Shown here: in pieces, positions 41,801 through 54,707 of the stretch | Layout: every line of letters begins with the position of its first letter | Numbering within the stretch: position 1 is the first letter of the stretch | Origin: Ascaris suum | Taxonomy: Eukaryota; Nematoda; Chromadorea; Rhabditida; Ascarididae | Length of the DNA: 64,000 bases | Direction of reading: 5' to 3' | NCBI GenBank assembly: GCA_013433145.1 | Contig: CM024188.1 | Span: 10,220,345-10,284,344 of the forward strand | Notes under the pieces: generated by a model | Told to the model about the DNA's origin: nothing | What the model saw: the letters and a program-made list of their open reading frames with translations, nothing else | The model's database searches: none | Made by a program: the position numbers and the translations under genes

Positions 41801-44800
41801 GTGAAGGCCACAATTTGTCGATATTGAAGCCCGTATCCGAAAAGTTAATTGAGCGCAGACTCGTGCAAATTGAAATCAGTTGCTGCAGTTCATTTAGTTC
41901 CTAAATAAAACTGCTTTAGAATTAGACCTTCGTGCTACTAAACTTCCGGAAAAGAAAACTTCTGCCAAAATGATGAGACATCAAGGTGGTTGAATCCATC
42001 CAATCTGCATTAAGTTGGATTTTCAAGCGCTTGAATGCATTGGATTAGAAAGAATTTCACTGATTTGCATGTTTCAGGGTAGAGGAACCCTATTCAGTGA
42101 TGGTCACTAAGAGGAATCCATACTCCAACATATCTGGAACATAAATATGTGTTTTCATCGAAATATAAACCAGCTTGCTGCAAATGTAGATAACGGAAAT
42201 GGCAAAGCACATACCCACTCAAAAGCGAATCTATGTTCGAATTGCGTAGGCTAGCTGTTTAAGCAAATGTCGCAAATGCAAGTTACAGCATGTTTCAAAG
42301 ACTCAGCCAATGCCATTTTGAAGCTCCAGTGATTTCATTCAGTTTTCAAAATTCCTTCCCTTCTCAACAAAATTCCACCACAAAACACGTCTTTTTTTCT
42401 ATCATAACAAACAAATACAGCAGCTAACTCAACTCATTTAGATAGCACCATCAAGCTAACAGCATGAAGAAAATGAGGCTTATGCTCGTCAGGGAGCAAT
42501 TTAAAAGGCTCCGAAGAGCCAGCTAAAACTAAAGCATACTTTTTGTGACTTGGAAACAAGCAACTCATACTCAACCTTAAAGTTCCAAACGCCGAATAAC
42601 CTCTAAAACTTTCGCAGCATCAAAATCAAGGACAAAAATTGAGCGAAAAAAAAAGAACTGTAAATGCACAAACATCTTTCAGAGGATTGCCCGAGAAGTC
42701 AATGGAGACGAGATGTAGTTGCTGGGCACCGGTGTTAGGTTTTAGTGCCTGTAGCAGACCCGATGCGACGAGATTCACGCACTTCTCCGATAAAACGCAC
42801 TCCGACATCGTAAGCGTACATAGAGTTGGTATTTTAGAAATCAACGAGCTCAGTGCCAGAAAACCTCAAAACATATCTTTGATTTGTAGCACTTAGCGGA
42901 AAGCACAAAAGTGAAATTCAGCAAAACATTTAATCCCCGACGAAAGGAGCCCTTCGTTCATCGGCAGCACTTCCCCGAGCACCCAGTCACGAAAAGCGAC
43001 AAAACCGCGCAGAATGTTGCGAACTAAAATTGTTACACGTAATGATTTCATGATTCGGCAGCAAAAATACAGCTCTAGCTTAAACGTTAAACTGTATTTT
43101 CATAAACGGTCCCAACAATTTTCGCCCCACTTTAAAAACAGTTCTCTCCTAGGGCTGCAAGGCTGTATTTCCTTCCCTCTTCTTTCCATGTATTACCACC
43201 TTCAGCCTCAATCTTTTAAGCGAACGTTCAGCTGTTCCAATACGTGCTGTGAATTAGTGCGGAAAAGGCCAAACATCTGATATTACTCGGTAAAAATTCT
43301 AGTCATTCCGTTGCTTTTGCATTATCAAAAAGCGCTATTAAATCGATGCAGGTGAAACTTTCGAAGAGCATTTGAACAATTTCACAACTTTTTCGGGTTT
43401 GCTCTGCTTGTACAAACAAAAAAAAACGTCTCAAAAACCTCGTTAAAGACATCACTATTGCAGCTTTAAGAAAAAATGGTTCACATAACGCAAGAGAGCG
43501 ATGCAGAATGACCACATCTCTTTGGCTTAAAAGTCAACACCCTTTGCAGATGCTTTTTCAAAAAGACTGCGACATGAAAAGACTGCATCAACTTACTGAA
43601 CCACGAACAACGTCATTTCGACTGTAGATTAACTCAACTTCCATATGAGTACGTTTAAATAGGTAAAATGAATGCAGCTTCTCGATATGTGGCCTTATTA
43701 AGGAAACAAATGCATCAATTTGGTCTTTCCTGGCCCAAGTAACTCGAAGCGGAACCAATCAAACCTGAGCCTATGGCCGCCCATACTTAATGAACACCCT
43801 TACTAACTTCTTTAACCAACAATGCACAGGTCAGTTTAATTCCCTTTGAAAGTATTACTATGACTACAAAAAGAGGCAATAGAAAATAACCTTTTTTGTC
43901 GTCGAGAGTATTCTTGGAGAAATCGATCGCCTCCAAAGGAATAGTGATATTCGCTTGCAATGCGCTTGCAAACAGACTCATGAAATCCCTTCAATGTAAA
44001 CACAGAATTGCATGCACATAGAAATCATGACGCAAAATTTATAGCATCGCAATGAACGTTACCATCATTCGGGAAGAAAATAATACGTCAAAAGACCACT
44101 TCAGGCACTTTCCGTCGTTACCAATTTTCTAGACGCCCGCCACGAGACATATCCATTCGCCGATTCAACAAACTACTGACATCAACACATTAGCGAGTGC
44201 TCATCCATTCATTTCTGCTAGCTTTTAACAAATTTGATGGAGTGCCCCTTTGCTTTACTAATGGCAAAACGACGAGATGATTTTTCACTCTTATAGGCAT
44301 CGCGAAATTTTTTGAGATGATATGCTACCCGAATATTGCGCCTGCCCATACACGACGTTTTCGTGCTATCTGGTAGGACTAACTCGCAAATCCAGAAGGG
44401 CGCGTGATAAAATTTGCTGGATACAACCCAAACCATACAGCAAACACGAATGACTTAAGCGATAAGTGAAAGTGCAAGTTAAGTTCCTTCTGGTGACTGG
44501 ACGGCTGCAGAGAAAAGTAAAGTGGGACGGTAGAAGGCATTTGACAAGTTTCTCTCCGGAGCAAGTCACAGGAAAATAAGGAAGTCCTTCCACCAATTAC
44601 TGCAAAATCCCCATCCCCTCCCCAAAAAGAAACTAGAAATTAGGCGCGCCAATTCTGTCAAGTGGAAACGTTATCATATAGTACGCCTTCCTAAACAGGT
44701 CCTACGAACAGCAGACAAAACCTGTTCATGAAAAAAGGGCATTAGGCATAGCTATTTAAGGCCGACACCCCATGCCAAAAACGACCGCATTCTGAGATGC

Positions 44801-47800
44801 CTACACACAATGTCTTCAAACTTGCATCCCATTGCAGGAACAAAGGTGTTAGGTGATAGCGAATTATGTGACTAACCGATGACTGCAAGTTGCAACAACA
44901 TACCTGGAATTGCTGATGCATTGATTAACATGCAAAATTTCAGTAAACAACAAATAATTCTCAAATGCGAACAAATCTCACCTCGGCAATGAACAGTTTC
45001 TGAGAACGAGGGAAGTTAGCGATTGCGAACGGCGTACAACCATTAGAATCACTTCAATTAGATCCGAGGCTAATTTCACGCCATCCACACAAATTCCCGT
45101 AAAGAATGACGAAAACTGACATACAGATAGGATCGGCACCAAATCCCTGCAATAAATTTCGTGCTAGATGGCCAAAATAATACCACCCATTGTTTCTTTG
45201 GAAAAAAAACCATAAAGAGGCGATTTTAAAGACGTCTCTCCCTTGTAGTTCCGTTGCTCAGCCAACCAGCATATTGTTGTAATATCAACGAGACGATCAA
45301 TCATTGATGCGATCAGCGCTATATTATATCGGCCGACGGAAAACTGCCACCTAAACATGTTTTACAAAGGAAATTTGTTGCCTCTATAGTCGACGGCTCG
45401 CGACGATGATCGAAATATTTTCCACAATCCTAAATTCAAGTTGGCAAAACACTATGAAGAATGACGCCACGACTGCAAAAAATTTTTCATGTGGTTTTGA
45501 CAGCCTCTTTCTAACGACGTTAAGAGTACATGGGGGCACTTGAGGGGATCAACATCCCGCCCGGTTCTCGCCGCATGTAGAACTTCACTGGAAATTACAA
45601 CGCAATGCTTGACTTAACTTTTGTTTGTGCGCAAACTGTTATCAATTCCGACAGCCGACTGCGCCCAAACTTCTTTCGCCATTAATATATTTCTTTACGT
45701 TAAAGCGGGCATACCCGCAACGATCGTTGAAACGCCGAACATGCTGGCCAACAGCACCCACTGTCACAAGCAATCATCCCGGAAGATGCACCCTTGGCAA
45801 ACAAGATGAGCTAACAAAGAAGGTCTCACCTCGGCAATAAATGCGTAAAGTCATCCAGTCGTAAAATGTGAAGCCGATGAGATCCATAAATCTTCTCGAT
45901 ATCCTAAAACAAAGTAATATTAGTCATTTGCAACGATCTTATAAGCCCAGATCAATAAAGCCGCAAAAAAAGCGGCATCGACTTCGCGGTGCACTTATTT
46001 CCAAAGACGGTGACGAGCAATCAAATCTCCGGTAGAGAGCTCCGCTAAAAGCAGCAGTGCTTTCCAAACAATTTTTTTAATAGCAACTCCAGCACAGCCT
46101 TTGAGGCCACAACTTCCGGAACTTTTTCGCAGCAAGGCTGATCACCAAAGTTCATGCAACCTTCTCTGATTCATTCATCCCAAGTGGACGGAACATCTGG
46201 AGGAAAATTACTGCTAGAAAAATTCATTTCCAGCGGTCCATACGGTGCAGTAAATTTGCTTAAAACAATAACCTACGAGGAAAAAAGTCAACGCATTTTT
46301 ATGCAGCCACAAGATTTTAGCTTTAGAGCAGCCTTCACATACATGAAGTCATCCCCTCTAAAATTCTATAAAACAGCTGCCAACATTCAAAGCAATAAAG
46401 GAAAAACGAACGGGAGACAACAAAAACTGCCCATTAAAAATGCTTCGAAAAGGAGACAGGAACTACTGCTTGCTAACATTTCTAAACATTTCAGGCAAAC
46501 GCGATCAGAATAGGTGCACGTACAGCTGATTCGCACACTTCACGTTTCCCCGGTGATTCAACAGAAAGAGGCGATTCACAGCACATAGGCACTTCCCCAT
46601 TCCATTTCCGGCAACGAAAACAACTCAACGCCACTACACACATCAGTAATCATCCCAACAATCCTCCAATACAGCAGAGAATACACACTTCGCCCAAACT
46701 TAAAACGGTATGAAGCTGCAACAGTAGTCAATTCAAAAAATGCAGCACTACATATGAAAGCATGTGAAATGACATAATTGGCCAGATCAATTCAGTCACC
46801 AATCAATTATCGCATTACCAGAATAACCAGTTCAGGAATTCAATATCCGTAATCACATCAAGATATCAAGCTGAAGGCTGAAATGTGGAACGGTTTGACG
46901 GATAACTGCGCCTCTCAAAAAAACCTCGATTGCGACAATTTAATGACACAAAGAGTACAGCATATCGTACATTTCAGACTGCCACGACTTTGAGAATCTA
47001 TAAATTCACGAGGCAGTTTACGAAGACAGAACGGGACGTTGTCGGTGGTGAGCTCATCAAGATGGTACAACCGTGTGAAATCATTACCCTCGGATAACTC
47101 CGCATGAATTCAGCGATTTGCTTCAGCGACCTCTCCTTCTTCCCACTCACCTCCCCTATCTTCTCCGTTATCCAGAGCAAGTCTATGTCGTCATGAATCC
47201 AAACAACCGTTTCCCAACAATACCGCAAAGAAATGCTATTTTAATCCATAGCAGTTTCCCGCAGCACGTCCAACAATCCTAACACGTCAACCAACTAAAT
47301 TAGGCCCCTCTCAATCATTACTGCTATCGGTAACGAGGTTCATAACAGGTATATTTACAATGTACATAGCGGATTTAAAATTGCCTAGTTTATATGGCAC
47401 TCAATACTAAAGAATTGATGCAATTAAAGTGGGCACTCTGAAATACGATATGAATAACGTCCAAACAACGTCACAGTCTATAACAAAAAGATGAGCACAA
47501 TTGCTCGATTACTCACCCAAACAACCTCCTCACGAAATGGCTGATCATAGAAGTCGCATAATGCGGCATACGACCGACGGAAGTTATGGCATGCGAGAAG
47601 AGGTTTGCTGCATGGAAGAGTAGTGAATTCATTGTATAATTCATTGGGTGTTAATTCAATTACTGACCTAAAACATGACATGATTTACCAATCCGAACTT
47701 GGTGTGTGCGATGCGCAAAAATTTGGAAACGAAAAAAAAAATTCTGCATTGATGACAAACATCACTGATACATGCTGGATAATACCAACGATCACAATAT

Positions 47801-50670
47801 GTTGCCAACTGATCCATGGTTAAAGACCACCCTCAATGCTGCATTAAACAGACTTCATCCTTCATCGCAAAAGCTGATTAGACAACGTGTGTATTTATCA
47901 GTGATGACGATGTGATCGTCCATTTCAATTCTTTCAGCGGGCGAAATAAAATTCGACGCAATTCGGCCACTTTAATGTAGTCCAAATGCACTTTTGCGAC
48001 GATGACATAGACATCGGCTCTGTCTTGGGATAGGTAGACGACCCAGAACTTGTGCGAAGAAACATGCAGCTTCCACTAGGAAACATTCTACTCTTACTCT
48101 AACTTTTTAAACGACCGCTGGAAGGTTCTGTAATATCAAGTACTCTTTTGGTCTATCTTGTAATGAATTGTTCAAGAGCCTTTTATTACTGCTGCCATAT
48201 GGCCTTTCCAAAGACATGCGGCCGCTTGGAAAATCAATGGGAGACAGTAATCAACCTCAAATTTGACCAAAGGAAACATACAAGGATGGGACCGTATATT
48301 TCGCAAATAATTTGGGTCACTAACTTCTCTCAGAGAAAATTCGAGGTACAGATGAAGAATGCATTTCTTTTGAAGTCAGCTCAACTATTAGTGTGCAAAC
48401 AGCTAAACTATACAATGTAAATTGACGGCAACAGCTACTAAGAAACAGAACAAAAAAGGCAAAGTGCACACCTGAGGGATTTGATGCAATCCGGGAAATA
48501 ATGTTTTATGGCAGTGAGAATATTAATAGCCAAATCCCTCGCCGGCATTTCACAGCGAAAGAACACACGCCTCTTGCCGCTTGCATTCTCGTCAAGGCCT
48601 ATACACACCTTGAAAATATGCACTTTGGCATTCATTAGTAATTTTGTTTTTTCTTTGAAATTAGGAATAAAGAACTGTAACGAGAATCCAATACTTCGTT
48701 TTAAAAGGATAATATAAACGAAAAAGTAACGCTATATCATACGACAGGGGAGATCTTCGTGTAGAAATTCAAATACCGGCTTTCAGCCTCTTCAGATTTG
48801 GGCGAACGACAGCCTGGTCTGTTCTCCCTAGGCCTCCTAGAGAAAGTAATGTTTGAACTACACGCAACCTCAGGTTTTTTTTCTTTCTTATACTATAAAA
48901 GGACTCCTGGGTAATACTGGCTTCAGAAGGCCACTGAGTGCCCGAATCTGGAAACGATAAAAATCGGTGGCTGGCTTTTGGCACGATCTATAATAAATCC
49001 AGCTATCTGTTAAAACTCGTCGACTCCTTCCACTCATCCCCCCTGCCCCCATATGTAAGCTTTGGCCTCGGAAACTCTCAACAGTTTCAAGCGTTTGCTA
49101 AAAACCAGCATTTCCTCAGTACTAGTCTTCGGTACAGTGGTCCTTCGAAATGCAAGGCGACTAAAAAACTCATCTCCTCACCAAAGTTATACTTTTTGCC
49201 AACAAAATTCCCAGACAGTAAAAGTTATTGAAGCAATATTATTGAAGCAAAATTGAAGCAAATAATATTGAAGCAAAATTCCCAGACAAGCAATTCAATT
49301 CAGAGGTAAAATTGAAGCAATATTATTCTAATTGTGTAGAAAAAAGCTTACCTCAGCATCGTTGAGGAGCTGAATTGAACGAATCGACAACAAGTGAAAG
49401 AAACGATCGACTTTTATTGATGCGGGTGTTTTGCCGTGCACAATGAACACACGAAACTTCGAGAGCGCCAAGATACGCGTCTCATACTTATCCGGCTTCG
49501 TTCCATATTCCACTCCACATACCAATCGACAATCCCAAAACTTGTTCCCGAATATCGAACTGCATTTCTCTTAAAAACAAATATACACAAATATATTCAC
49601 GCAGAGCCAAGTATCCTAATATCATTTCACTGGCACTCTCCCTCGGATTGGGTCAAGAGCGACCCATTCAGCTCAATCAGCAAATTTCACCGCACTTCAG
49701 TGACTCACATGCAAAGCAACTTTCGAACACATCGTCGAAAATTTATTAAGCCTGAGATACTTGCGGTCAAGTGCTCAAATAAATGTGTTTCTTATGTGAT
49801 CACCTTGAGTGCGCGATTCGCAGCCAGACTCAATAACACGGAAAAAAATGTAATCGTATCCACACAGGGCGTGTGAGAAGAAAAAAGATTAATTTACGAA
49901 ATAGTGATAAGATTTAGGAAAATCGGAGATGTCTCAGCGAAGAACACTGAAAATCCGTCCTTAAAAATGAGAATCGCCTCTGATGAGAGGAATCGAGTAT
50001 ATTTCACGAAAGTGCAAAAAAAAAAGAGAGAGCAGATCTTCGAAAATCATAAAAAATTTCAGATTGGTGAAAATCTCTTGGAATCGCCGAATGTATAGTC
50101 CCATTTTCTATGAAAATATCCCCCAGACGCCTAAATGAGAGCAACATTTATGAACGCACCGGAAATATTTGTAAAAATTCACTGAAGTTAACGTCGAGGA
50201 AAAAGAATTAAGTATTTGAAACGAAACTCTGAAACTATCTTAGGCATGGAACAACACACAGCTGATCAAATTCAAAAATTTCTGCACAATCGCAGTTTCA
50301 CGCAACCAAAAACTCTTCCCATACCATTAATACAAACGAGTCATGTAAGACGGTCGTATCCACCCGCCGAGTGCTGTGCACCTGCAGTCAAACGGTAACC
50401 TGCTACGTTCCTATACGACAAATCATTGAGGATACTTGACGGCAACTTTTCGCTGCCTTCTTCTTTCACCGCTCCCCTCCCCCCCCCCTCCCCCACTACT
50501 TTCTCTTCGTCATTTAGTTATATTAAATGCAGACGTGGACAGGAAATGCAAACATGACCTGAATGGAAAAGATTGTTTTACTAGTGAGCGGATGGGAATT
50601 CATGAAGGAATCTGTTGGTACCTTGTATGTAGGCACACAGTTCGTTGATTGCATTCCGTGTCAGTGACAT
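31468..50670 (-). CDS. crml-1: CARMIL homologue (capping protein regulator with PH, LRR and proline-rich regions), 21 exons
   Basis: CARMIL proteins bind actin capping protein and weaken its hold on filament ends at the cell membrane. Exons in order: 50670-50622, 49569-49352, 48608-48472, 47667-47517, 45903-45830, 45146-44982, 43988-43891, 42864-42674, 41900-41767, 40910-40781, 40382-40309, 39958-39715, 39214-39109, 38455-38320, 38023-37927, 37147-37064, 36350-36183, 35907-35786, 34101-33940, 32669-32516, 32181-31468; every phase agrees, giving 1135 residues. Layout: PH-like domain about 18-130 (PDKYETRILALSKFRVFIV); DIEKIYGSHRLHILRLDDF opening the leucine-rich repeats (about 186-670); helical region 670-847; capping-protein-interaction motif at 879-888 (LNHISKSRPK, matching LxHxTxxRPK with Ser for Thr); proline-rich tail 899-1135 with SPQPSPR, also present in human CARMIL1, and SH3-type PPPIVPRR. 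Domain order follows human CARMIL. One intron is GC-AG. The least certain parts are exon 1 and a possible missed exon between 33940 and 32669. Confidence 0.93.
32187..32229. repeat. 14-base direct repeat next to the last CARMIL acceptor
   Basis: ATAGGTAGTCATCT occurs at 32187-32200 and again at 32216-32229. On the - strand the first copy forms part of the tract leading into the acceptor of the final CARMIL exon (exon start 32181), so the duplication lies just upstream of that splice site. Confidence 0.7.
38825..38890. repeat. (AT)33 microsatellite
   Basis: Uninterrupted AT dinucleotide array of 66 bases in the CARMIL intron between exons 13 and 14. It can pair with itself and is likely to vary in length among individuals. 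Confidence 0.98.
39709..39715 (-). other. GC-type 5' splice site of CARMIL exon 12
   Basis: On the - strand exon 12 ends at 39715 with GATTCG and the intron begins GCAAGT, the known consensus of GC-AG introns. No GT donor gives the right frame: the GT at 39710-39709 leaves phase 1, whereas exon 13 (start 39214) begins at phase 0. Using the GC site yields EEDS joined to QLSELILSDC, which lines up with human EESPLQSLSLADS. Confidence 0.85.
49203..49325. repeat. ATTGAAGCAA repeat cluster in a CARMIL intron
   Basis: The unit ATTGAAGCAA, or its core TTGAAGCAA, occurs five times, and CAAAATTCCCAGACA is present twice, about 71 bases apart. The cluster ends about 25 bases from the donor of exon 2 (49352), so it fills the start of the following intron. 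It looks like a recent local duplication. Confidence 0.85.
50474..50495. repeat. C-rich tract
   Basis: A cytosine run broken by single T residues, in the first intron of the CARMIL gene. Simple sequence. Confidence 0.9.
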
Positions 50671-52267
50671 ACTTTCACTCGCTCCACGTGCATATCCAGA
50701 TTCTGCCAATGTGAACACTTCCCCAACGAAAAGAAACTGCAACCTCACTATCACACCTTCCGTTCCAAAAGTTTTACTACGCATACGGTGGAAAACAAAT
50801 ACTGCAACAAAACGAGTAACTACAGCATAAAACAACTAAATAAACCTTCTATATGCAAGGAATACAAATAAGAAGATAGGAGGCATAATCGACACCGCAG
50901 AGAGTCCATCCTATAAGCCTTCTTCTCAAAAGAATGCCCCTCAAACCACGAGCTGGTAGCAGCCTGCCTCTTTGCAGTCTTTTCCATTTCGAGCTGTGTC
51001 AGATCGCAAAGCGCTTTCAAAGAGCGCCTGACTTAGAGGGGTTATGCAAGTATCATGCAAGCAGAAACTTTTTTTGGAGGGGTCAGCCAATACGCAGAAA
51101 AAAATCACGGCTGAGTGTCTTCGCGAGGGTATAATTCGTCGCTAATGACTATGAGGGATCTAATTTTCACAAGAAGACACTTTTTCACTTCATGCTCGGA
51201 TTAAATGTAGCATCACCTCGACCCTTCTGGGAAGGCAAATCACAACTAACTACACATGTCACTCGTAATTTTTACCTAAAGACTTGATAATTACCAACGG
51301 TGCGTTTTCCTAACCGACCGGGCAATCACTCACACTGTCTGCCAAAACTCTTTTGAGGTGCAAATTTTTTGTCTGCTTTCCTTTTATATGCACAATTAGG
51401 TTCTGAATTAAGCGAATAAAAAACAAGGGCTGCCAACCCATAAAAGGGAGGAAGGTTCTTTTAGGACCGCGCCTAAAAGCTAAACGTTTTCCTAAAGATT
51501 AAAAAATATGTGCATTTTACAAATGTGGGTGTTTCAGATAGCCATGGTGGTACCCCTCCCCGTCCTCACATAACCCCAACATCTCTTAAACTTCTGCAGG
51601 AGGAAGTATTTCCCTTCCCTTCCATCTGCGATATCCCGTTCCCACCATAAAATAGAAAACGATATTTTGTTTTCACACCAAAAGTTGCAATATCTTATTA
51701 AAAACTTTCTCAATCTTCCTTTCTTCATTCAGTAAACATTTCAATTACCTCAAGAAATTATGACACCTGCGGAATTTATTTCAGGTAAAACGATCTTACT
51801 CGAATACCACAGAAATTGCGATTGATCAAAGAATAAAAAATAAAATAAAAACAAAAGTAGAACTACACGAAGTGAAGAATAAAGGAAACACCGCAAAAAA
51901 AAAATACATATATGTAAATAGAAACTGAAAGTTGCAAATACAGCAATACTGAGCTGGCGAACAGTAGACATCTGGCACAAAAAGAAGCCATTGACGCTCG
52001 TGAAGAGAAAAAGAAGAAGCATCAGCAGACAAAAAACATCAACAAAACAAGTGACCGAATCGTGATCGAAGAGTATTCCCCAAGCCGTCATCCCAACGGT
52101 AATGGAACACGCTACGCAAACGCTGCGCACCGCATGAGCGCTGACTCATCACGATTCGCCTTAATCGTTAGATGGCTGTGTTTGAGCCAAAATAGCCAAT
52201 TTTACGCTTACTTCTATTACTTTATATTTAAAGGTTGTTGCAGCAATGTTTTCGAGTGTTACAACGT

Positions 52268-52305
52268 TTATTTTTTATTCATCTATTTATTTATTCATTT
52301 ATTTA
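52268..52305. repeat. TTTA/TTCA short tandem array
   Basis: Imperfect TTTATT/CATTTATT array. A TAAA array in the opposite sense lies about 400 bases further on (52709-52759), so the two could pair as a long imperfect stem. Confidence 0.85.
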
Positions 52306-52708
52306 AGCAACTTCCCACACGAGAAAAACACAAAAATATTTGCAAAGTACAAAAAACTGAACTGTCATGTAGAGGCAGAACGAAGAGATAACACACAATC
52401 AATGGCTAATATTAAAATTATTGAATTTAAATAGAGAAATTTAAACGAGACAAAACTGAGGAATTCAGTGCGGAAAATATAAAATAGGGTGCGGAACGGG
52501 CACCGTACCACTGTGATTGATGAGGGAATTTAGAGCATGAGATCTGCGATAAGGCGGCCATCAAAATAATTTTCGACACTATCTGCTTTGACGATATTTT
52601 CATTGACAATATTTCAAATGCGGTAATTAAAACTATCGAAAAAGTTGTTTACTGAATACTTTTTCCCCGAACGGTTACAATTCGTGCCCACGAGGTTCAC
52701 GTCGAACA

Positions 52709-52759
52709 GGTAGGTAAATAGGTAAACAGATAAATAAATAAATAAATAAATAAATAAAT
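52709..52759. repeat. TAAA tetranucleotide microsatellite
   Basis: Seven TAAA units in a row (about 52731-52758), preceded by degenerate GGTAAATA-type units. It is the reverse-sense partner of the array at 52268-52305. Confidence 0.9.
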
Positions 52760-53817
52760 GCTGACTGGTGGAAAAAAAAAAAGATTAGAACGCGAGAAAG
52801 GCAAATTGAATGTCTGCGTTCGTTCACTTTGTTCAACTCTACCTGTATCGCTCAGGTATTCACTAAATATTAGGTTCAAATTATAAGATCTACTTGGTTA
52901 TTTTATAATTTCTATTCGGTTGCATGCCCTACACCAACGATAAATTCAGCTATGTGTTTATAAAAACTTCATCATTGCTGCGTGTGCGTTTTCATCGTTT
53001 TGTTTCGCGCATATATCTCATATTTCCGCACGATCTAGCTCTTGTTTCTGTGCTCTATATATCAGGTCTGATGCAGATTCACATCTTCTCTTTCCGCTCT
53101 ACGCCTGCACTCTTCTCCTTAATTCTTATTCACCTTCTTTACTTCATACCTCAAAAACGTTTCAACTGTCGTCTCTGTAATAAATTCCTTCTCTATCACT
53201 TTTTTTTTTTCACACATGGAGGAAATCCGCAGAGGACTTTTCGCGTTAAATATGGCGAGCTGTTATCCTGTGCAGATGACTATCTTTGCGAATTTACAAA
53301 CTAACGAATTGTTAATTCTTTGCCAATTATCTTTCCTGTTTACAAAATATTTTTTAATGGAGACGGCTATGAAAAAAACGTTGAGTAATACAAAAAAAAA
53401 GCCTCCTTAAGAGCCCTCTCCCACATCCTCCACCTTTCCGCATCGTCAACACTTCGCACCCAAACTGGGCAAGTGCCGAAAAGATGCCAACTACTTAGCT
53501 TATTTAATAGCGTAATGGAAAAGGATAAATTGGAGGTCTTCATGGGGGTTGTTCAGTAATAATTAAATGGATGACTTGAACTGCTCAACCAACAAGAGAA
53601 TGCTTTAGCCGATTTTTTTCTCAGGTACACCTTAAAGCTCGAAATGTTTCAAAACGAAAGCATTTTTGAAGCGGAACGCATTTAGCAAACGACGAAATCG
53701 ACAGCGACGCATAGAAAGCGTGAGACCTCTTCATAATCACAAAGCGCTCGCAAACTTCGCGCTTTGATTTATTATTTTTCAGCGGTTGACGGGTGCTGGC
53801 CAGTCGCCGTAGTAAAC

Positions 53818-54707
53818 CTGTCATGGGATGCGTTCGAATCATCCGGATACGTTTGGACTGAGGGGTAATTATTCCGGATTGTGTTATTCGGGTACAGATA
53901 CTCTTTCGTCTAGCGTCGCCGTTGAGTTTACCACGGTACCATACACCTCCTTAATGGTAATATCACCATTTTTGTTGCATTTACATTTGGAAGACCAACA
54001 AGCTTGTTGTTATTCGGTTCATATATAATACCGGAAATCTCACACATTCATTACGCTTTTTGCCATTAAATACGGCGAAGTGCGTTACGATCCGAACCTT
54101 CTTCAATCGGCGGACAGCTACTTATCGCCATCCGTAACCTGCTGGACGTTCACAGCGCTAGAGGTCAACAGATTACAGCAAGACTACCTGTTAGGTTAAT
54201 CAAGGTTTATGTCCCTAAGTGCATGCAACTTGCACATGTCTCATAAGGCTTAGTGTCACGCGTTCATTGCCCCCTTTTTTGAAACGAAGAATAGCACTGA
54301 TATTTCAAGTCGCGTGTATCGCTTCCGATGTTTATTTGGTTCCGAGCGAGCGATCACAATCACACAGAGAAGTCCTATGCAGCCAAAGCAATGAGGTCAG
54401 CTGAACGCATTTTCCTGATCATATATATTTCAATCGACGGTGGTTTACTTATTTAGTTGTTTTGATCAAACAGACAGACATGCCCTCTTTCGCAGTTGTT
54501 ATTGGTACTCAGAACAGAAATTGTTTGAGGATTGCAGAAACTCGCAAGCTCCGAATTTCGACTCAAAATATCGTTCCGAAACTACTTACGTCGACTCCGA
54601 AAAGATATGTGATACGCAACAGCATCCTCAAGCCAACGATCACTGCTGCAACGATAACACTCTGCGATCGCAGCACAGAATGCTTCACATGCACTATGGG
54701 CAGCCAT
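53818..54707 (-). other. Speculative two-exon coding candidate
   Basis: On the - strand an ATG at 54707 opens a 39-codon frame rich in Ala and Cys (MAAHSACEAFCAAIAECYRC, then a segment with WLEDAVAYH) that runs into a strong GTAAGT donor (exon 54707-54590, phase 1). A second stretch, 53857-53818, follows a CCCCTCAG acceptor, has the matching phase and ends at a GT. I do not recognise the protein and found no clear third exon. A different frame of the same DNA is also open on each strand, so this may be chance. It is listed because start, splice signals and phase agree. Confidence 0.2.

Noticed and set aside
46998..47228. - strand frames suggesting a further CARMIL exon (WIHDDIDLLWITEKIGE, or LYHLDELTTDN in another frame)
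   Set aside because: Exons 4 (47667-47517) and 5 (45903-45830) join directly at phase 0 and reproduce the family sequence from EEVVW to DIEKIY, so nothing belongs between them.
51750..52130. 126-codon hydrophobic - strand frame
   Set aside because: Phe/Leu-rich text from A- and AT-rich sequence, no family motif, no splice-linked neighbours.
53820..53850. GTTCGAATC resembling a tRNA B box
   Set aside because: No matching acceptor stem or paired T-arm; the surrounding bases do not fold as a tRNA.
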